Shown here: in pieces, positions 1-8,167 of the stretch
How the letters are laid out: each line of letters opens with the position of its first letter
How positions within the stretch are numbered: position 1 is the stretch's first letter
Position numbers and translations under genes: made by a program
Assembly (NCBI GenBank): GCA_003140855.1
Contig: PLLF01000108.1
Coordinates: 1-61,755, forward strand
Length of the DNA stretch: 61,755 nucleotides
From: Vulcanimicrobiota bacterium
GTDB lineage: Bacteria > Vulcanimicrobiota > Vulcanimicrobiia > Vulcanimicrobiales > Vulcanimicrobiaceae
Direction of reading: 5' to 3'
Notes under the pieces: model-generated
Told to the model about the DNA's origin: nothing
The model's input: the letters and a program-made list of their open reading frames with translations, nothing else
Databases searched by the model: none

Positions 1-390
1 CGCGACCCGGAGATCCGGTACATTCCATCGGGCGCCGGCGTTACGAAGTTTCGCATCGCGGTCAATCCCAACAAGCGCGACCCGAAGCCCGAAGATACGC
101 TCTTCGTGGACATCATCGCTTGGGAGAAGCTCGCCGAGACGTGCAATACGTATTTAAAGAAGGGCATGTCGTGCCTGGTCGAAGGCCGCCTTTCGATTCG
201 TCAATACGACGACAAAGAAGGCAACAAACGGCAAGCCACTGAGATCGTGATCAACGCGATGCAGATGCTCGGCTCGCCGCGCGATCGCCAGCAGCAACAA
301 GAATCGAGCGAAGGCTTTGGCAACGGCACGCCGGTTGCTGCAGCTGCAGCGCCGTTAGGGGATTCGCTGGACGAAGAGATTCCGTTCTGA
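1..390 (+). CDS. ssb: Single-stranded DNA-binding protein, 3' part (5' end outside window)
   Basis: Frame 1 is open from the first base and ends at TGA 388-390. It carries the second half of an OB fold (TLFVDIIAWEKLAETCNTYL, then VEGRLSIRQYDDKEG, typical of SSB strands 4-5), a Gln/Ala-rich linker and the acidic tip DEEIPF that docks SSB-interacting proteins. It binds ssDNA at forks and recruits repair enzymes. About 130 residues are visible; the N-terminal 30-40 are missing. In many bacteria ssb lies between rpsF and rpsR; here rpsR is 19.7 kb downstream. A repeat begins directly after the stop codon. Confidence 0.95.
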   Translation, partial: RDPEIRYIPSGAGVTKFRIAVNPNKRDPKPEDTLFVDIIAWEKLAETCNTYLKKGMSCLVEGRLSIRQYDDKEGNKRQATEIVINAMQMLGSPRDRQQQQESSEGFGNGTPVAAAAAPLGDSLDEEIPF

Positions 391-392
391 CG

Positions 393-466
393 TTCTGATG
401 CTGTCTCACGGTATCTAGCCAAAAACGGCCAGATACTGCGAAATAAGGCAGATACAGTGAAATAGG
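393..466 (+). repeat. Interspersed repeat copy 1 (left-end form)
   Basis: Starts two bases after the ssb stop. It has the left arm TGTCTCACGGTATCTAGCC, an AAAAACGG core, then AGATACTGCGAAAT and AGATACAGTGAAAT. The GGTATCT/AGATACT halves form an inverted repeat around AAAAACGG. The same left arm occurs at 2908-2926 and, diverged, at 11768-11785. Confidence 0.8.
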
Positions 467-531
467 ATTTCCGGAGCAGCAATGTTCTATCAGAGGGTCA
501 GGGTGACGTGGGCGAACTCTCGTGCCGCCGG

Positions 532-1389
532 ATGAGAAAGATCGGCATGGGTCTTGTCGGTCGACTACTGGTGTCTGCTGCGCTTTGCGCATGTATTAGC
601 GCCTGCGCACCACGACAATCTTCCTATTCGACTCTTGGAACGCTCTATGTTGAGTACCGGATGCCGAAAGATACTCCAACGGTAACTACCGAGATTGAAA
701 ACGGCCAGGTAGTCGGACATCGACCGGCGGGATTGGTCGTCGCGCGTGACTACCCCAAGCGATCATTCGTGGCTGCAAACGCGGCTATATGCACCTATTT
801 AGGACAACCGGGTGCGTACATCCTATCACCGGATGGCACGCGGGGGCTTTGCTCATCGGTATCGGATAACTACCTGCGGCTGTTCGATCCAGCCCGCCCA
901 AAAATCTACCGCATACTCCTTAAGGAATTCTTTCAGAACGCAGATGGTAAGTCATTTGCGTGGCTCGATAATCACAGGTTTATCGCGACTGTGTTGGACA
1001 AGTCTTGTCCTTACGCGCATCTGTACGACTTCTTTCCGACCCGCGTCGTAACATTTGATTTGAAAGGGCGGCGATTGTCGCAGGGTCCATGCGCTTTTGG
1101 AGTCGTTGCGGGTCAGCATCGACTCGCGCTCGTTGGCGAACGCCCAAACGATTTTCTCTGGCATACGCACCAGCTGCTGGCCGACGATCCAGCCTACTAT
1201 AATGACGGATATGATCGCTTCCATCCTACATGGTCGGTGGATGGCGGGAAAACATGGCACGATGGGTCACCCCTTGCGTTCGATGGAAACGATAGTTTGC
1301 TCTACTTGGAGCAGTTCAGTCGAATTGTGCGCTCGGAGAATGGACAGGTTGTACTTAGAAATGCTTACGACGTGCAGTGGTCACGATAG
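532..1389 (+). CDS. Putative lipoprotein with an Asp-box (BNR) motif, function unknown
   Basis: I place the start at ATG 532 rather than the upstream in-frame GTG 508, because a lipoprotein signal begins there: basic N-terminus (MRKIGMGLVGR), hydrophobic stretch, then the lipobox ISAC with Cys about residue 25. The mature part has about 260 residues. Near the C-terminus WSVDGGKTWHDGSP is an Asp-box as found in sialidase-like propellers, but only one is clear. No catalytic family is recognised. It stands alone between repeat copies 1 and 2. Confidence 0.6.
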   Translation: MRKIGMGLVGRLLVSAALCACISACAPRQSSYSTLGTLYVEYRMPKDTPTVTTEIENGQVVGHRPAGLVVARDYPKRSFVAANAAICTYLGQPGAYILSPDGTRGLCSSVSDNYLRLFDPARPKIYRILLKEFFQNADGKSFAWLDNHRFIATVLDKSCPYAHLYDFFPTRVVTFDLKGRRLSQGPCAFGVVAGQHRLALVGERPNDFLWHTHQLLADDPAYYNDGYDRFHPTWSVDGGKTWHDGSPLAFDGNDSLLYLEQFSRIVRSENGQVVLRNAYDVQWSR

Positions 1390-1580
1390 AGAGATGCTTC
1401 GAATGCATTGCGCAGTTTTTGCCGCGGATTCTGCAAAACGAAAAAGCCGGCTTGCCGCCCGATCTACTTCAAGATGCAAATAATTCTTACCGGCGAGCGA
1501 GTGCCAACCCCGGAGTTCTATCCGATATTGAATCAGCGAGCTATCGGGGGAAGGCGGCCCTGAACGAGGCGTGCCGAGCT
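1390..1580. other. Intergenic, no gene recognised
   Basis: Region after the lipoprotein gene. A 71-codon open frame (1377-1592) runs through it but has no signal, no Shine-Dalgarno sequence and no recognisable motif, and it ends inside a repeat. I see no RNA gene here. Confidence 0.4.
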
Positions 1581-1672
1581 GAGATACTATGAAATGCAGG
1601 CAAAAACGGGATATACTGTGAAATGCGGTCAAATCGTGAGACAACGCCGTTCTAGCGTTCTAGCGTTCTAAG
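1581..1672 (+). repeat. Interspersed repeat copy 2
   Basis: Two direct units (GATACTATGAAATGCAGG and ATACTGTGAAATGCGG, about 29-30 bp apart) followed by AAATCGTGAGACAACGCCG and three tandem GTTCTAGC-like octamers. It has one base less between the units than copies 3 and 7. Confidence 0.85.
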
Positions 1673-1686
1673 CGAATCGAAATTGC

Positions 1687-2181
1687 ATGATTGTAGCGCT
1701 ATTCGCCGCCATTGTAATCGCCGCGCAGTCGGTGCCGTCGTCGTTACCGTCAGCATCGCCGGCGCCACGCGCCAGCGTTCCCTGCGGCGGACGATGCCTT
1801 GCGGGGATCGCGATTGGTGATGATAAGTATCGCGTCTTGTCGGCCTTGGACTCGCGGCCCCTACCGGGCTCGGATGAACGGATCATGGGCGATTTCAACG
1901 GCTACCCGGGTGGTCTCATGCTTGCGGTGTACTATCAAAAGAGTATCGTTGCGGTATCGATCACGTACGTACAACAGCCTGGGCGTTCGAGAATTGTAGA
2001 TCCTTATGGCATAAGACTGGGCGACACTTCAGAGCACCTCATGGCACTCCGCGGTAAGCCCGATACCGTCGACGGCAAGGTATGGCGATATGGCGCGGTC
2101 GACAATATTCATTGGGACTACACGGTTGAAAACGGCGTCGTTACGACCATTCTCCTTAGTTCTGTTGCGAAGCTTCTATAA
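1687..2181 (+). CDS. Secreted protein with two BamE/SmpA-like half motifs, function unknown
   Basis: The 164-residue product starts with a hydrophobic N-terminus (MIVALFAAIVIAAQS) and a Pro/Ser/Ala linker, so it is probably exported. The body has two similar segments, GIAIGDDKYRVLSALDSRP (about 43-61) and GIRLGDTSEHLMALRGKPD (about 108-126). Both fit the pattern of a Gly-start loop, helix and G-x-P seen in BamE/SmpA-type small domains. The family assignment is tentative. It sits alone between repeat copies 2 and 3 and converges with the next gene. Confidence 0.6.
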   Translation: MIVALFAAIVIAAQSVPSSLPSASPAPRASVPCGGRCLAGIAIGDDKYRVLSALDSRPLPGSDERIMGDFNGYPGGLMLAVYYQKSIVAVSITYVQQPGRSRIVDPYGIRLGDTSEHLMALRGKPDTVDGKVWRYGAVDNIHWDYTVENGVVTTILLSSVAKLL

Positions 2182-2273
2182 GAACTGATGCGAGTGACAG
2201 ACGTGGATGCTTTTTTGGGAAAGGCCGTTCGGATTCGCAAGAAGTTCCTTTGATTGTCGGGAGCCTGGCCGGA

Positions 2274-2768
2274 CTACGGCGCTGTCACGACATCGAGCTC
2301 GGTGACTTTGCGGACCCACCGCGCGTGACGTTTCTCGTCGGGAATGACGATCCGAAATGGCCCGACATCTGACCCCATGGCCGCGCCGTTGCGCTGGTCG
2401 GCCAGCAGTACGATTTTTGCAGTGAACGCCGGATCGAGTTCGCATAATGCGAACACCGCGCGGTACCCATCCGCCGCCTTCACCACCACATAATCCGCTA
2501 CGGCGCGACCTCTTAGGGTTGCGCCGTTGGGCGCACCGTTTTTTGCGAGCAAAGCACCGAGATCGACTCCAGAATACGACGCGGTTTGGCCGGTTTCGTC
2601 GGTAACCGTTACGGTCCGGCGAGGCAAACCAATCAAAAGGGTCGCTGTGACGCTCAAGCGCGGAAGCGGGCTATTCGCTGGCGCGGGCGTCGACGTTTGG
2701 GAATTGCCGGTGGCGGTCCCCGAAAAAAACAGGGCGGCTAAGGTGACTCCGACTAAAAATCGCTTCAT
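2274..2768 (-). CDS. Small exported molybdopterin-oxidoreductase-like domain protein
   Basis: The frame stays open upstream through a repeat, but the real start is most likely the ATG at 2768, where a signal peptide begins (MKRFLVGVTLAALFFSGTA). The 164-residue product resembles the C-terminal part of small sulfite-oxidase-like (YedY-related) proteins: YSGVDLGALLAKNGAP, then YRAVFALCELDP, then GPFRIVIPDEKRHARWVRKV. No complete cofactor site can be seen, so it may be a stand-alone domain without enzyme activity. Confidence 0.65.
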   Translation of the reverse strand: MKRFLVGVTLAALFFSGTATGNSQTSTPAPANSPLPRLSVTATLLIGLPRRTVTVTDETGQTASYSGVDLGALLAKNGAPNGATLRGRAVADYVVVKAADGYRAVFALCELDPAFTAKIVLLADQRNGAAMGSDVGPFRIVIPDEKRHARWVRKVTELDVVTAP

Positions 2769-2828
2769 GGTTGGCGTGCATTCGCGGTGCGGCAGCATTG
2801 CTCCATGGCGGCGGCCGCGAGCGCCACA

Positions 2829-3002
2829 GAGATACTGTGAAATGCAGGCGAAAACGGGGAGATACTGTGAAATGCGGCTAGATCGTGAGACAACGAGTTT
2901 CTGATGCTGTCTCACGGTATCTAGCGAAAAGTCGCGAGATATTGTGAAATCGGAGAGTTATTGTGAAATTCACGCAAATCGTGAGACAACGAACTTCTGA
3001 CG
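2829..3002 (+). repeat. Interspersed repeat copies 3a and 3b (tandem pair)
   Basis: Copy 3a (2829-2905) has two AGATACTGTGAAATGC units exactly 30 bp apart and ends CGTGAGACAAC. Copy 3b (2908-2988) is a complete 81-bp element bounded by perfect 9-bp inverted repeats TGTCTCACG/CGTGAGACA. It is flanked by near-identical direct repeats TTCTGATGCTGTC and TTCTGACGCTGTC. Both lie in the space between an opposite-strand gene start and the start of the SDR gene. Confidence 0.85.
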
Positions 3003-3095
3003 CTGTCCGACCGCGAATAGCGTCGGCCTCTTTTCTGTGAACCCGCACGGCCTGCGCTCGGGTTATGCTTTTTGAGAATGGACGGAAAGTAAGTA

Positions 3096-4568
3096 GTGCG
3101 CGTGCTCGTTACCGGAGCCACCGGCTATATCGGTGGCCGGCTCGTCCCGCGCTTGCGTAAGCGCGGTTACGAGGTGCGTTGTTTTGCCCGGGCAGCGCAG
3201 CGTTTGCGCGGCCGCTTTGATGAGGGTGTAGAGATCGTTGAAGGCGACGTGAAAGACGAAGCTTCGCTTGTACGCGCGCTGCATGGCTGCGATGCGGCCT
3301 ACTACCTTATCCATTCCATGAGTTCTACGAAGGCGTTTGCGGACACGGACCGGGATGCAGCCCGGCGATTCGGGGCGGCTGCGCGCGCTGCAGGCGTCGC
3401 CACGATCGTCTATCTTGGCGGGCTCGGCAATGACCGGGATCCACTCTCTACGCACCTGCGGAGCCGTCACGAGGTTGGCGATGTGCTACGTTCAAGTGGC
3501 GTTCGAACGATCGAGTTTCGTGCGGCGCTCATCATTGGCAGTGGTTCGATCAGTTTCGAAATGATGCGCTACCTGACCGAGCGCCTGCCGGTTATGATTG
3601 CGCCCAAGTGGGTCGTCACTCGGTGCCAACCGATTGGAGTCAACGATGTACTTGCATACCTCATTGGCGCTTTAGAATCCCGCGCGCAAGTGAATGTGAT
3701 TTACGAGATCGGCGGCACCGATGTGCTCAGCTATCGCGACATGATGCTCCGCTATGCGGCAATTCGCGGGCTGAACCGCCGCATCATCATTGTTCCGTTT
3801 TTTACGCCGCAGCTTTCGTCGTACTGGGTGCATCTGATTACGCCGATTTCGGCGCGGGTTGCCCAACCACTGATCCGCGGCTTGTACAACGAAGTCGTGG
3901 TGCATGATTCTGCCGCAACGCGAGATTTTCCGCAAATCGTTCCGAGCGGATTTGACGATGCGGTCAGAGGGGCGTTGAACCGTGGTGCCGACGCCGAGAC
4001 GGCTTGGTTCGATGCTTTTGATCTTCATGCGCTCCCGACGGACTTTGCCGGCGTCAAAGAGGGAATGCTCATCGACATGCGCGTGCGTAACGCGTCTGCT
4101 TCGCCCGAACGTGTTGCCGCGGTGTTTAGTTCGCTCGGTGGCCGCCGGGGTTGGCTTTCTGGCGATGCCTTGTGGCAACTTCGTGGATGGCTCGACCGCG
4201 TGGCGGGCGGCGTTGGATTGCGCCGCGGGAGGCGCTCGCCAAGCGAACTGCGCGCCGGAGACGCGGTCGACTTCTGGCGCGTCGAAGCGTATGAGCCGGG
4301 GCGGCTGCTCCGCTTGCGCGCCGAGATGAAATTACCGGGTCGCGCGTGGTTGCAGTTTGAGGCTGAGCACAGCGAGAGCGGCACTGCAACGCTCCGTCAA
4401 ACGGCGTTCTTCGAGCCGCGAGGCCTTATGGGCTTTCTCTATTGGTACGGTGTCGCGCTTTTTCACGAGTGGGTTTTCGGAAGGATGGCCACACGTATCG
4501 TACGCGAGGCGGAAAAAGATGCACGAGGCGCAGGTGCTTCCATACCTGAACGCACGAAGGGAATGTGA
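3096..4568 (+). CDS. Atypical SDR NAD(P)-binding protein with C-terminal DUF2867 domain
   Basis: GTG start at 3096. Residues 1-300 form an NmrA/atypical SDR Rossmann fold: GATGYIGG at 7-14, then EGDVKDEASL and the strand IVYLGGLGND. Residues about 320-485 match DUF2867 in position and style (DFWRVEAYEPGRLLRLRAEMKLPG, then FFEPRGLMGFLYWY). Proteins of this two-domain type are common but their substrate is unknown; a redox-sensing or membrane-linked role is only inferred. It is flanked by repeat copies 3 and 4. Confidence 0.85.
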   Translation: MRVLVTGATGYIGGRLVPRLRKRGYEVRCFARAAQRLRGRFDEGVEIVEGDVKDEASLVRALHGCDAAYYLIHSMSSTKAFADTDRDAARRFGAAARAAGVATIVYLGGLGNDRDPLSTHLRSRHEVGDVLRSSGVRTIEFRAALIIGSGSISFEMMRYLTERLPVMIAPKWVVTRCQPIGVNDVLAYLIGALESRAQVNVIYEIGGTDVLSYRDMMLRYAAIRGLNRRIIIVPFFTPQLSSYWVHLITPISARVAQPLIRGLYNEVVVHDSAATRDFPQIVPSGFDDAVRGALNRGADAETAWFDAFDLHALPTDFAGVKEGMLIDMRVRNASASPERVAAVFSSLGGRRGWLSGDALWQLRGWLDRVAGGVGLRRGRRSPSELRAGDAVDFWRVEAYEPGRLLRLRAEMKLPGRAWLQFEAEHSESGTATLRQTAFFEPRGLMGFLYWYGVALFHEWVFGRMATRIVREAEKDARGAGASIPERTKGM

Positions 4569-4673
4569 AAAAACCTTTCTCGGCGATGCCGATGAAGCGT
4601 GCTGCGGGACGCGGCTGTCGCTAAAAGTAGGCCCGCCTGAGCGCGCATGCGGCTGCGCCCCTCGCGCGCACGT

Positions 4674-4818
4674 GAGATATTGTGAAATACGAGCAAAAAC
4701 GGCGAGATATTGTGAAATTCGGCTAAATCGTGAGACAACGCCGTTCTGAGACCTAGCCTTCTGACGTTTTAGAGTTTTAGCCATTCTAACATTCTAACCG
4801 TTTTAGCCGTTTTAGTAG
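4674..4818 (+). repeat. Interspersed repeat copy 4 with 9-bp tandem array
   Basis: Two GAGATATTGTGAAAT units 30 bp apart, then AAATCGTGAGACAACGCCG. An AT-richer array of degenerate 9-mers (consensus about CCGTTYTRR) covers roughly 4742-4818, with units such as CCATTCTAA, CATTCTAA and CCGTTTTAG. Confidence 0.85.
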
Positions 4819-4957
4819 TCGTGTTAGCGCTGAGAAAAGCGTGGCGTAACGGGCGAATTTAGTCGTCCGGATCAACATTCAGATTTCCGCGACGCGGCTA
4901 CGTCCGACTGGATTTTCGTAGTATGTCCTGTTATCTGAATTCCCGGCGATCAAGAAA

Positions 4958-4982
4958 CCCGAACGTATCGTTCGGGCTTTTA
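4958..4982 (+). terminator. Rho-independent terminator
   Basis: Perfect 8-bp stem CCCGAACG/CGTTCGGG with a 3-base loop TAT, followed by CTTTTTAA. No coding gene ends just before it on the plus strand, so it may end a short transcript that starts in or after repeat 4. Confidence 0.75.
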
Positions 4983-5178
4983 ATCTGCGTCTGACTTGGC
5001 TTAAGCTGCGCGCTCGAACCCGCCAACCCTCATTGACGGCGGCGGGGCACTGACGACAAATATCTACCGCTCGAGGCAAAGATCGCCGGCCCCAGGGATT
5101 CCACGCTACTGGCCCCAATGAGTCGTGTCAAGGCGGGAACGTCCTCGCCTGTACTGTGACATGTCTGATTGGAGAGCG

Positions 5179-5550
5179 ATGATAGAGAAAACTGGAGAGC
5201 AAGGGCCGGTCGCAAGCGGCGAAGCAGAGCGAATCGTCATAGAGGGCGACCCAACCCGCGTCGAGGCACTGAAAGCTATTGCGGTCGGGGCGATCGCATT
5301 TGGGATAGCCGCCGTACCTTCCGGTGCAACGGCGGCGACAGGGATTGCCAAGACTAAAGAGGTGCGGTTGGATGGCCAGAAGCTGTTGAACTCACTTCAA
5401 CGAGCTGGTTTGGATCCCAAGAAGCTGGATCTCGTTCAACTCATTGGCAAAAGGGCCGATATAGCAGAGCTGCAAGCACGTCTCACAGGAACAGGAGTAG
5501 CGAAAAAGAGCGAGTGGCCGGATGTGACTATCGTCATTTTTCAGGCTTAG
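5179..5550 (+). CDS. Small membrane-associated protein of unknown function, upstream of terpene synthase
   Basis: The frame is open from GTG 5125, but ATG 5179 has a GGAGAG Shine-Dalgarno sequence just upstream; ATG 5161 is an alternative. The product of about 123 residues has an N-terminal charged part, one hydrophobic segment (AIAVGAIAFGIAAVPSGA) and a soluble C-terminal half with Lys/Asp-rich helices (DGQKLLNSLQRAGLDPKKLD). I recognise no family. It ends 34 bp before the terpene synthase and is probably cotranscribed. Both genes are visibly less GC-rich than the core genes. Confidence 0.6.
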   Translation: MIEKTGEQGPVASGEAERIVIEGDPTRVEALKAIAVGAIAFGIAAVPSGATAATGIAKTKEVRLDGQKLLNSLQRAGLDPKKLDLVQLIGKRADIAELQARLTGTGVAKKSEWPDVTIVIFQA

Positions 5551-5584
5551 AGGCAGTTCCGATCAGTTCATACGGAAAGGTTGA

Positions 5585-7669
5585 TTGGCCGGTTATTTGC
5601 CTTTGGCGATGATCCAGTTATCAGCGCTCGACTGGAAAGCCCAGAAAATCGCTAAAGAGATTGGAAGGCTTCAGTCGATTTGGCCAGATGCGATCGTGCT
5701 CGGCGGCGCGGTCGCATCTCTTTATGATGTGTTCCCCTATCTATTTACGGCTGCCTTTCCTCCTTTGCCGGAAGCACAGCTACAGACTTTTGCGATCGCT
5801 TCGAGACTGTATGCAACTTCGATTTTCCTGCACGATAAGCTCTACGATAAGGATCCGAACCCTGAAACAATTGAGCGTCTTGTGCCGGTCAATGCGGTGC
5901 GCGTTCTAGCCATGCAATGGGAAGCATATCATCTGTTGCATGAACTCTTTCCAGCAAGCTCGGTCTTTTGGAAAGATTTCCGGGGGTTTCTGGTCGAGTT
6001 CGCGGGAGCTTGCGCTGAGGAACAGCGATTTGTCGCAGGTGGTCGCAGCTGGTGCGACCTCTCGGAAGAATTGGCGCTAGATATCGCTAGAGCGAAAAAC
6101 GGCGTCGCACGCACGACTCTTGCTGGTTTGGCCGCAATGAGCGGTACACGTAGCTCCCTACCACCGCTCATCAAAGCGCTCGATGGATACAATGCGGCTA
6201 GCCAGATGCTCGATGACTTGCGCGACTGGAAAGAGGATCTGCAATCCGGAACGCCGTCACTGGTGCTGGTTAGAGCTGCGGGCGAAAAACCAGCATGGGC
6301 TTCCGACGAAGAATTGGAGAATATCACGTCGGAGATAGGCCGCCGACTTTTCTACGGTGGTCATGCTAACTATATTCTAAACCTCGCCATTACTGAACTC
6401 GATAAGGCGGAAGGCGCCATAGAGACGTGGCCAAATCTCGCCTGGCTTGCGATGCACAAAGACTTGCGAGATGAATGCGCACTCTTGCAGGAAGATCTTG
6501 AGCGCATTGCCCTCGAGAACGTGCACCGTTTGGTTAAACAGGAACCAATTAGTCTGGAGCTGCCGTCGCCGAAGGATGAGTGGCAAGCTCTAGCGTGGCA
6601 AGCACTGCGATACATTGTCGAGCAGTGGCATCTCGGCTATGGCGAAGCACGCCACATAATGGAGTTCCCTCCAAAACTGGGCTTAAGCGGCCCTCAATAC
6701 CAGCGTGGTGATATTTTTCAGCGTGCGCTTATTACGGACACGCTCTGCGACGCGAACAGAGAACTCAACGATGCGTTACGCCTGGCCTTAGACGATGAAG
6801 TAGGTTATCTCCTCAGCCGGAGAAGGCCCGATGGAGGGGGCTGGGCCTATTTCCCCGATTTACCGGAACTGCCGCCTGACGCTGATGACCTTGCGCAAGT
6901 TATGCAAGTCCTGTGGTCTTCCGGGCATCGGCCCGAAATCGCGGAATACTGCAACAAACCTTTGTCAACCATCTTGGAAGGTGCCCACGCAGACGGTTCA
7001 TTCGAAACATGGATCATACCCCTCTCCAATCGCACGGTTATCGAGACACGGCAGATGGACTTCGCGCACACAATGTGGGGAACCGGAGCGGACCCTGAGG
7101 TTATGGCTAACCTGCTGCACGCGCTGGCATTGATAGATCGCAAGCGCTATTCGGAAGAAATCGAGCGCGGCGTCAGGTATTTAATGAAACAGCAATCGCA
7201 TGATGGATCGTGGGAAAGCACGTGGTATCACGGTCCGCATTATGGGACTTACGCTTGCTTGCGTCTCCTTTCCCAAGTGGAATTCGCGCACGACTCGGTT
7301 CAGAAGGCTGCGGCTTTCCTTCGGCAGAGCCAAAATCCTGATGCAGGCTGGGGCTTAGGCGCGTCAAGCAATGCCTTGGATACGTCTTTAGCATTACTAG
7401 GCCTAGCTACGCTGCAAAGTGATGCATTGGATTCGCGGCAGGACTTGATGAATGCTTCGAATGCTCTTGATTACCTGAGGCGACAGGCTAACAGCAACGG
7501 GAGTCTGCCGAGCTGCAAGTTTATACAAATGGACGTTGGCCGCGCGACACAAGGCCCATCGCAAGTGCTATCCTACGGAAGTCGGACGATAACTACATCC
7601 TTTGCCCTTAAAGCGGCGCTCGCATGGCACAATATTAGTATCGGCGGACGTGTCAACCCGCAGGAGTGA
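5585..7669 (+). CDS. Fused class I (prenyltransferase-like) plus class II terpene cyclase
   Basis: The 694-residue protein has two halves. Residues about 30-310 look like an all-alpha class I isoprenoid synthase: HDKLYDKD at 83-90 sits where HDDxxDxD is usual (second Asp replaced by Lys), and the second Asp-rich motif MLDDLRDWKEDL at 208-219 is intact. Residues about 330-690 look like the beta/gamma barrels of a squalene-hopene/diterpene cyclase: DxDD at 432-435 (DADD) and QW-like repeats at PDGGGW 415-420, DGSWESTW 540-547 and QNPDAGWG 583-590. TTG 5585 follows GGAAAGG; ATG 5609 is an alternative start. It probably makes a cyclised terpenoid, product unknown. The class I domain could supply the prenyl chain or ionise the cyclised diphosphate. 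Confidence 0.8.
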   Translation: MAGYLPLAMIQLSALDWKAQKIAKEIGRLQSIWPDAIVLGGAVASLYDVFPYLFTAAFPPLPEAQLQTFAIASRLYATSIFLHDKLYDKDPNPETIERLVPVNAVRVLAMQWEAYHLLHELFPASSVFWKDFRGFLVEFAGACAEEQRFVAGGRSWCDLSEELALDIARAKNGVARTTLAGLAAMSGTRSSLPPLIKALDGYNAASQMLDDLRDWKEDLQSGTPSLVLVRAAGEKPAWASDEELENITSEIGRRLFYGGHANYILNLAITELDKAEGAIETWPNLAWLAMHKDLRDECALLQEDLERIALENVHRLVKQEPISLELPSPKDEWQALAWQALRYIVEQWHLGYGEARHIMEFPPKLGLSGPQYQRGDIFQRALITDTLCDANRELNDALRLALDDEVGYLLSRRRPDGGGWAYFPDLPELPPDADDLAQVMQVLWSSGHRPEIAEYCNKPLSTILEGAHADGSFETWIIPLSNRTVIETRQMDFAHTMWGTGADPEVMANLLHALALIDRKRYSEEIERGVRYLMKQQSHDGSWESTWYHGPHYGTYACLRLLSQVEFAHDSVQKAAAFLRQSQNPDAGWGLGASSNALDTSLALLGLATLQSDALDSRQDLMNASNALDYLRRQANSNGSLPSCKFIQMDVGRATQGPSQVLSYGSRTITTSFALKAALAWHNISIGGRVNPQE

Positions 7670-7877
7670 CCGTCCAATGCGAAATCGACCCGAGGTTTAC
7701 GGGCGCCGCTTCGGCCCAACGCGCGCCCTTCTCCATCCGCCTGGAAGGAAGGCCGTTGCAGAAGGAGCGCCGCTGCGGCTAATATTCACTTAACTCTGCA
7801 CGAGCTGCGCAAGCCGCGCATCTGTGTTATCGATAGGCGCGGCTCAAGGCTAATGCCGAAGCCGGCGACCGCCGGTT

Positions 7878-8030
7878 GAGATACTGTCAAATACAGCCGA
7901 AAACGGGGAGATACCGTGAAATGCGACCAAATTGTGAGACAAGGCCGTTCTAGACCGTTCTAGCGTTCTAGCCGTTCTGACATTTTAACGTTTTGACGTT
8001 TTAGCGTTCTGACGTTCTAGCGTTTTTAGT
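7878..8030 (+). repeat. Interspersed repeat copy 5 with the longest 9-bp array
   Basis: Diverged 30-bp units (GAGATACTGTCAAATACAG and GAGATACCGTGAAATGCG), then AAATTGTGAGACAAGGCCG. About nine degenerate 9-mers follow up to 8030 (CGTTCTAGA, CCGTTCTAG, CATTTTAA, CGTTTTGA and so on). Confidence 0.85.
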
Positions 8031-8066
8031 CGCTGCGCGGTGATAACAAGCCGAGCGCGAATGGAT

Positions 8067-8103
8067 AAAACAAAACGACCTGCGCTGCGGGTCGTTTTGT
8101 TTT
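8067..8103. terminator. Bidirectional terminator hairpin
   Basis: A 14-bp perfect stem AAAACAAAACGACC/GGTCGTTTTGTTTT around a 9-base loop. It can terminate the leftward hydrolase gene, whose stop lies at 8168, and the rightward terpene transcript. Confidence 0.8.
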
Positions 8104-8167
8104 GCGCTCGTTTCGGCACTCAGCCATTCTGCTGCTTCGCAGCCGCTAATTGTGACCGTAGTTTTGT

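Larger units (their letters stand above)
4569..5178. other. Non-coding stretch with repeat copy 4 and a terminator
   Basis: About 600 bases without a convincing gene. It contains repeat 4 (4674-4818) and a hairpin terminator (4958-4982). The 4820-4957 segment lies directly upstream of that terminator and could encode a small RNA, since no coding gene precedes it closely, but I find no tRNA fold or known RNA motif. Confidence 0.4.
7670..8167. other. Non-coding stretch with repeat copy 5 and a terminator
   Basis: Between convergent genes. 7670-7877 shows no coding signal. The rest is repeat 5 (7878-8030) and a strong hairpin (8067-8103). Confidence 0.5.

Noticed and set aside
4332-4784. Minus-strand frames ending SRFSRISQYLAVFARISQYL that recur near 2829-2915, 4674-4750 and 11690-11760
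   Set aside because: They exist because the repeat unit is 30 bp (a multiple of three) and so stays open. Copies 2 and 5 break the frame, starts and signals are missing, and neighbouring gene frames are joined by chance.
4820-4957. Possible tRNA or known small RNA before the terminator at 4958
   Set aside because: No T-arm GTTCRANNC or anticodon arm could be folded. Left as an unproven transcript only.
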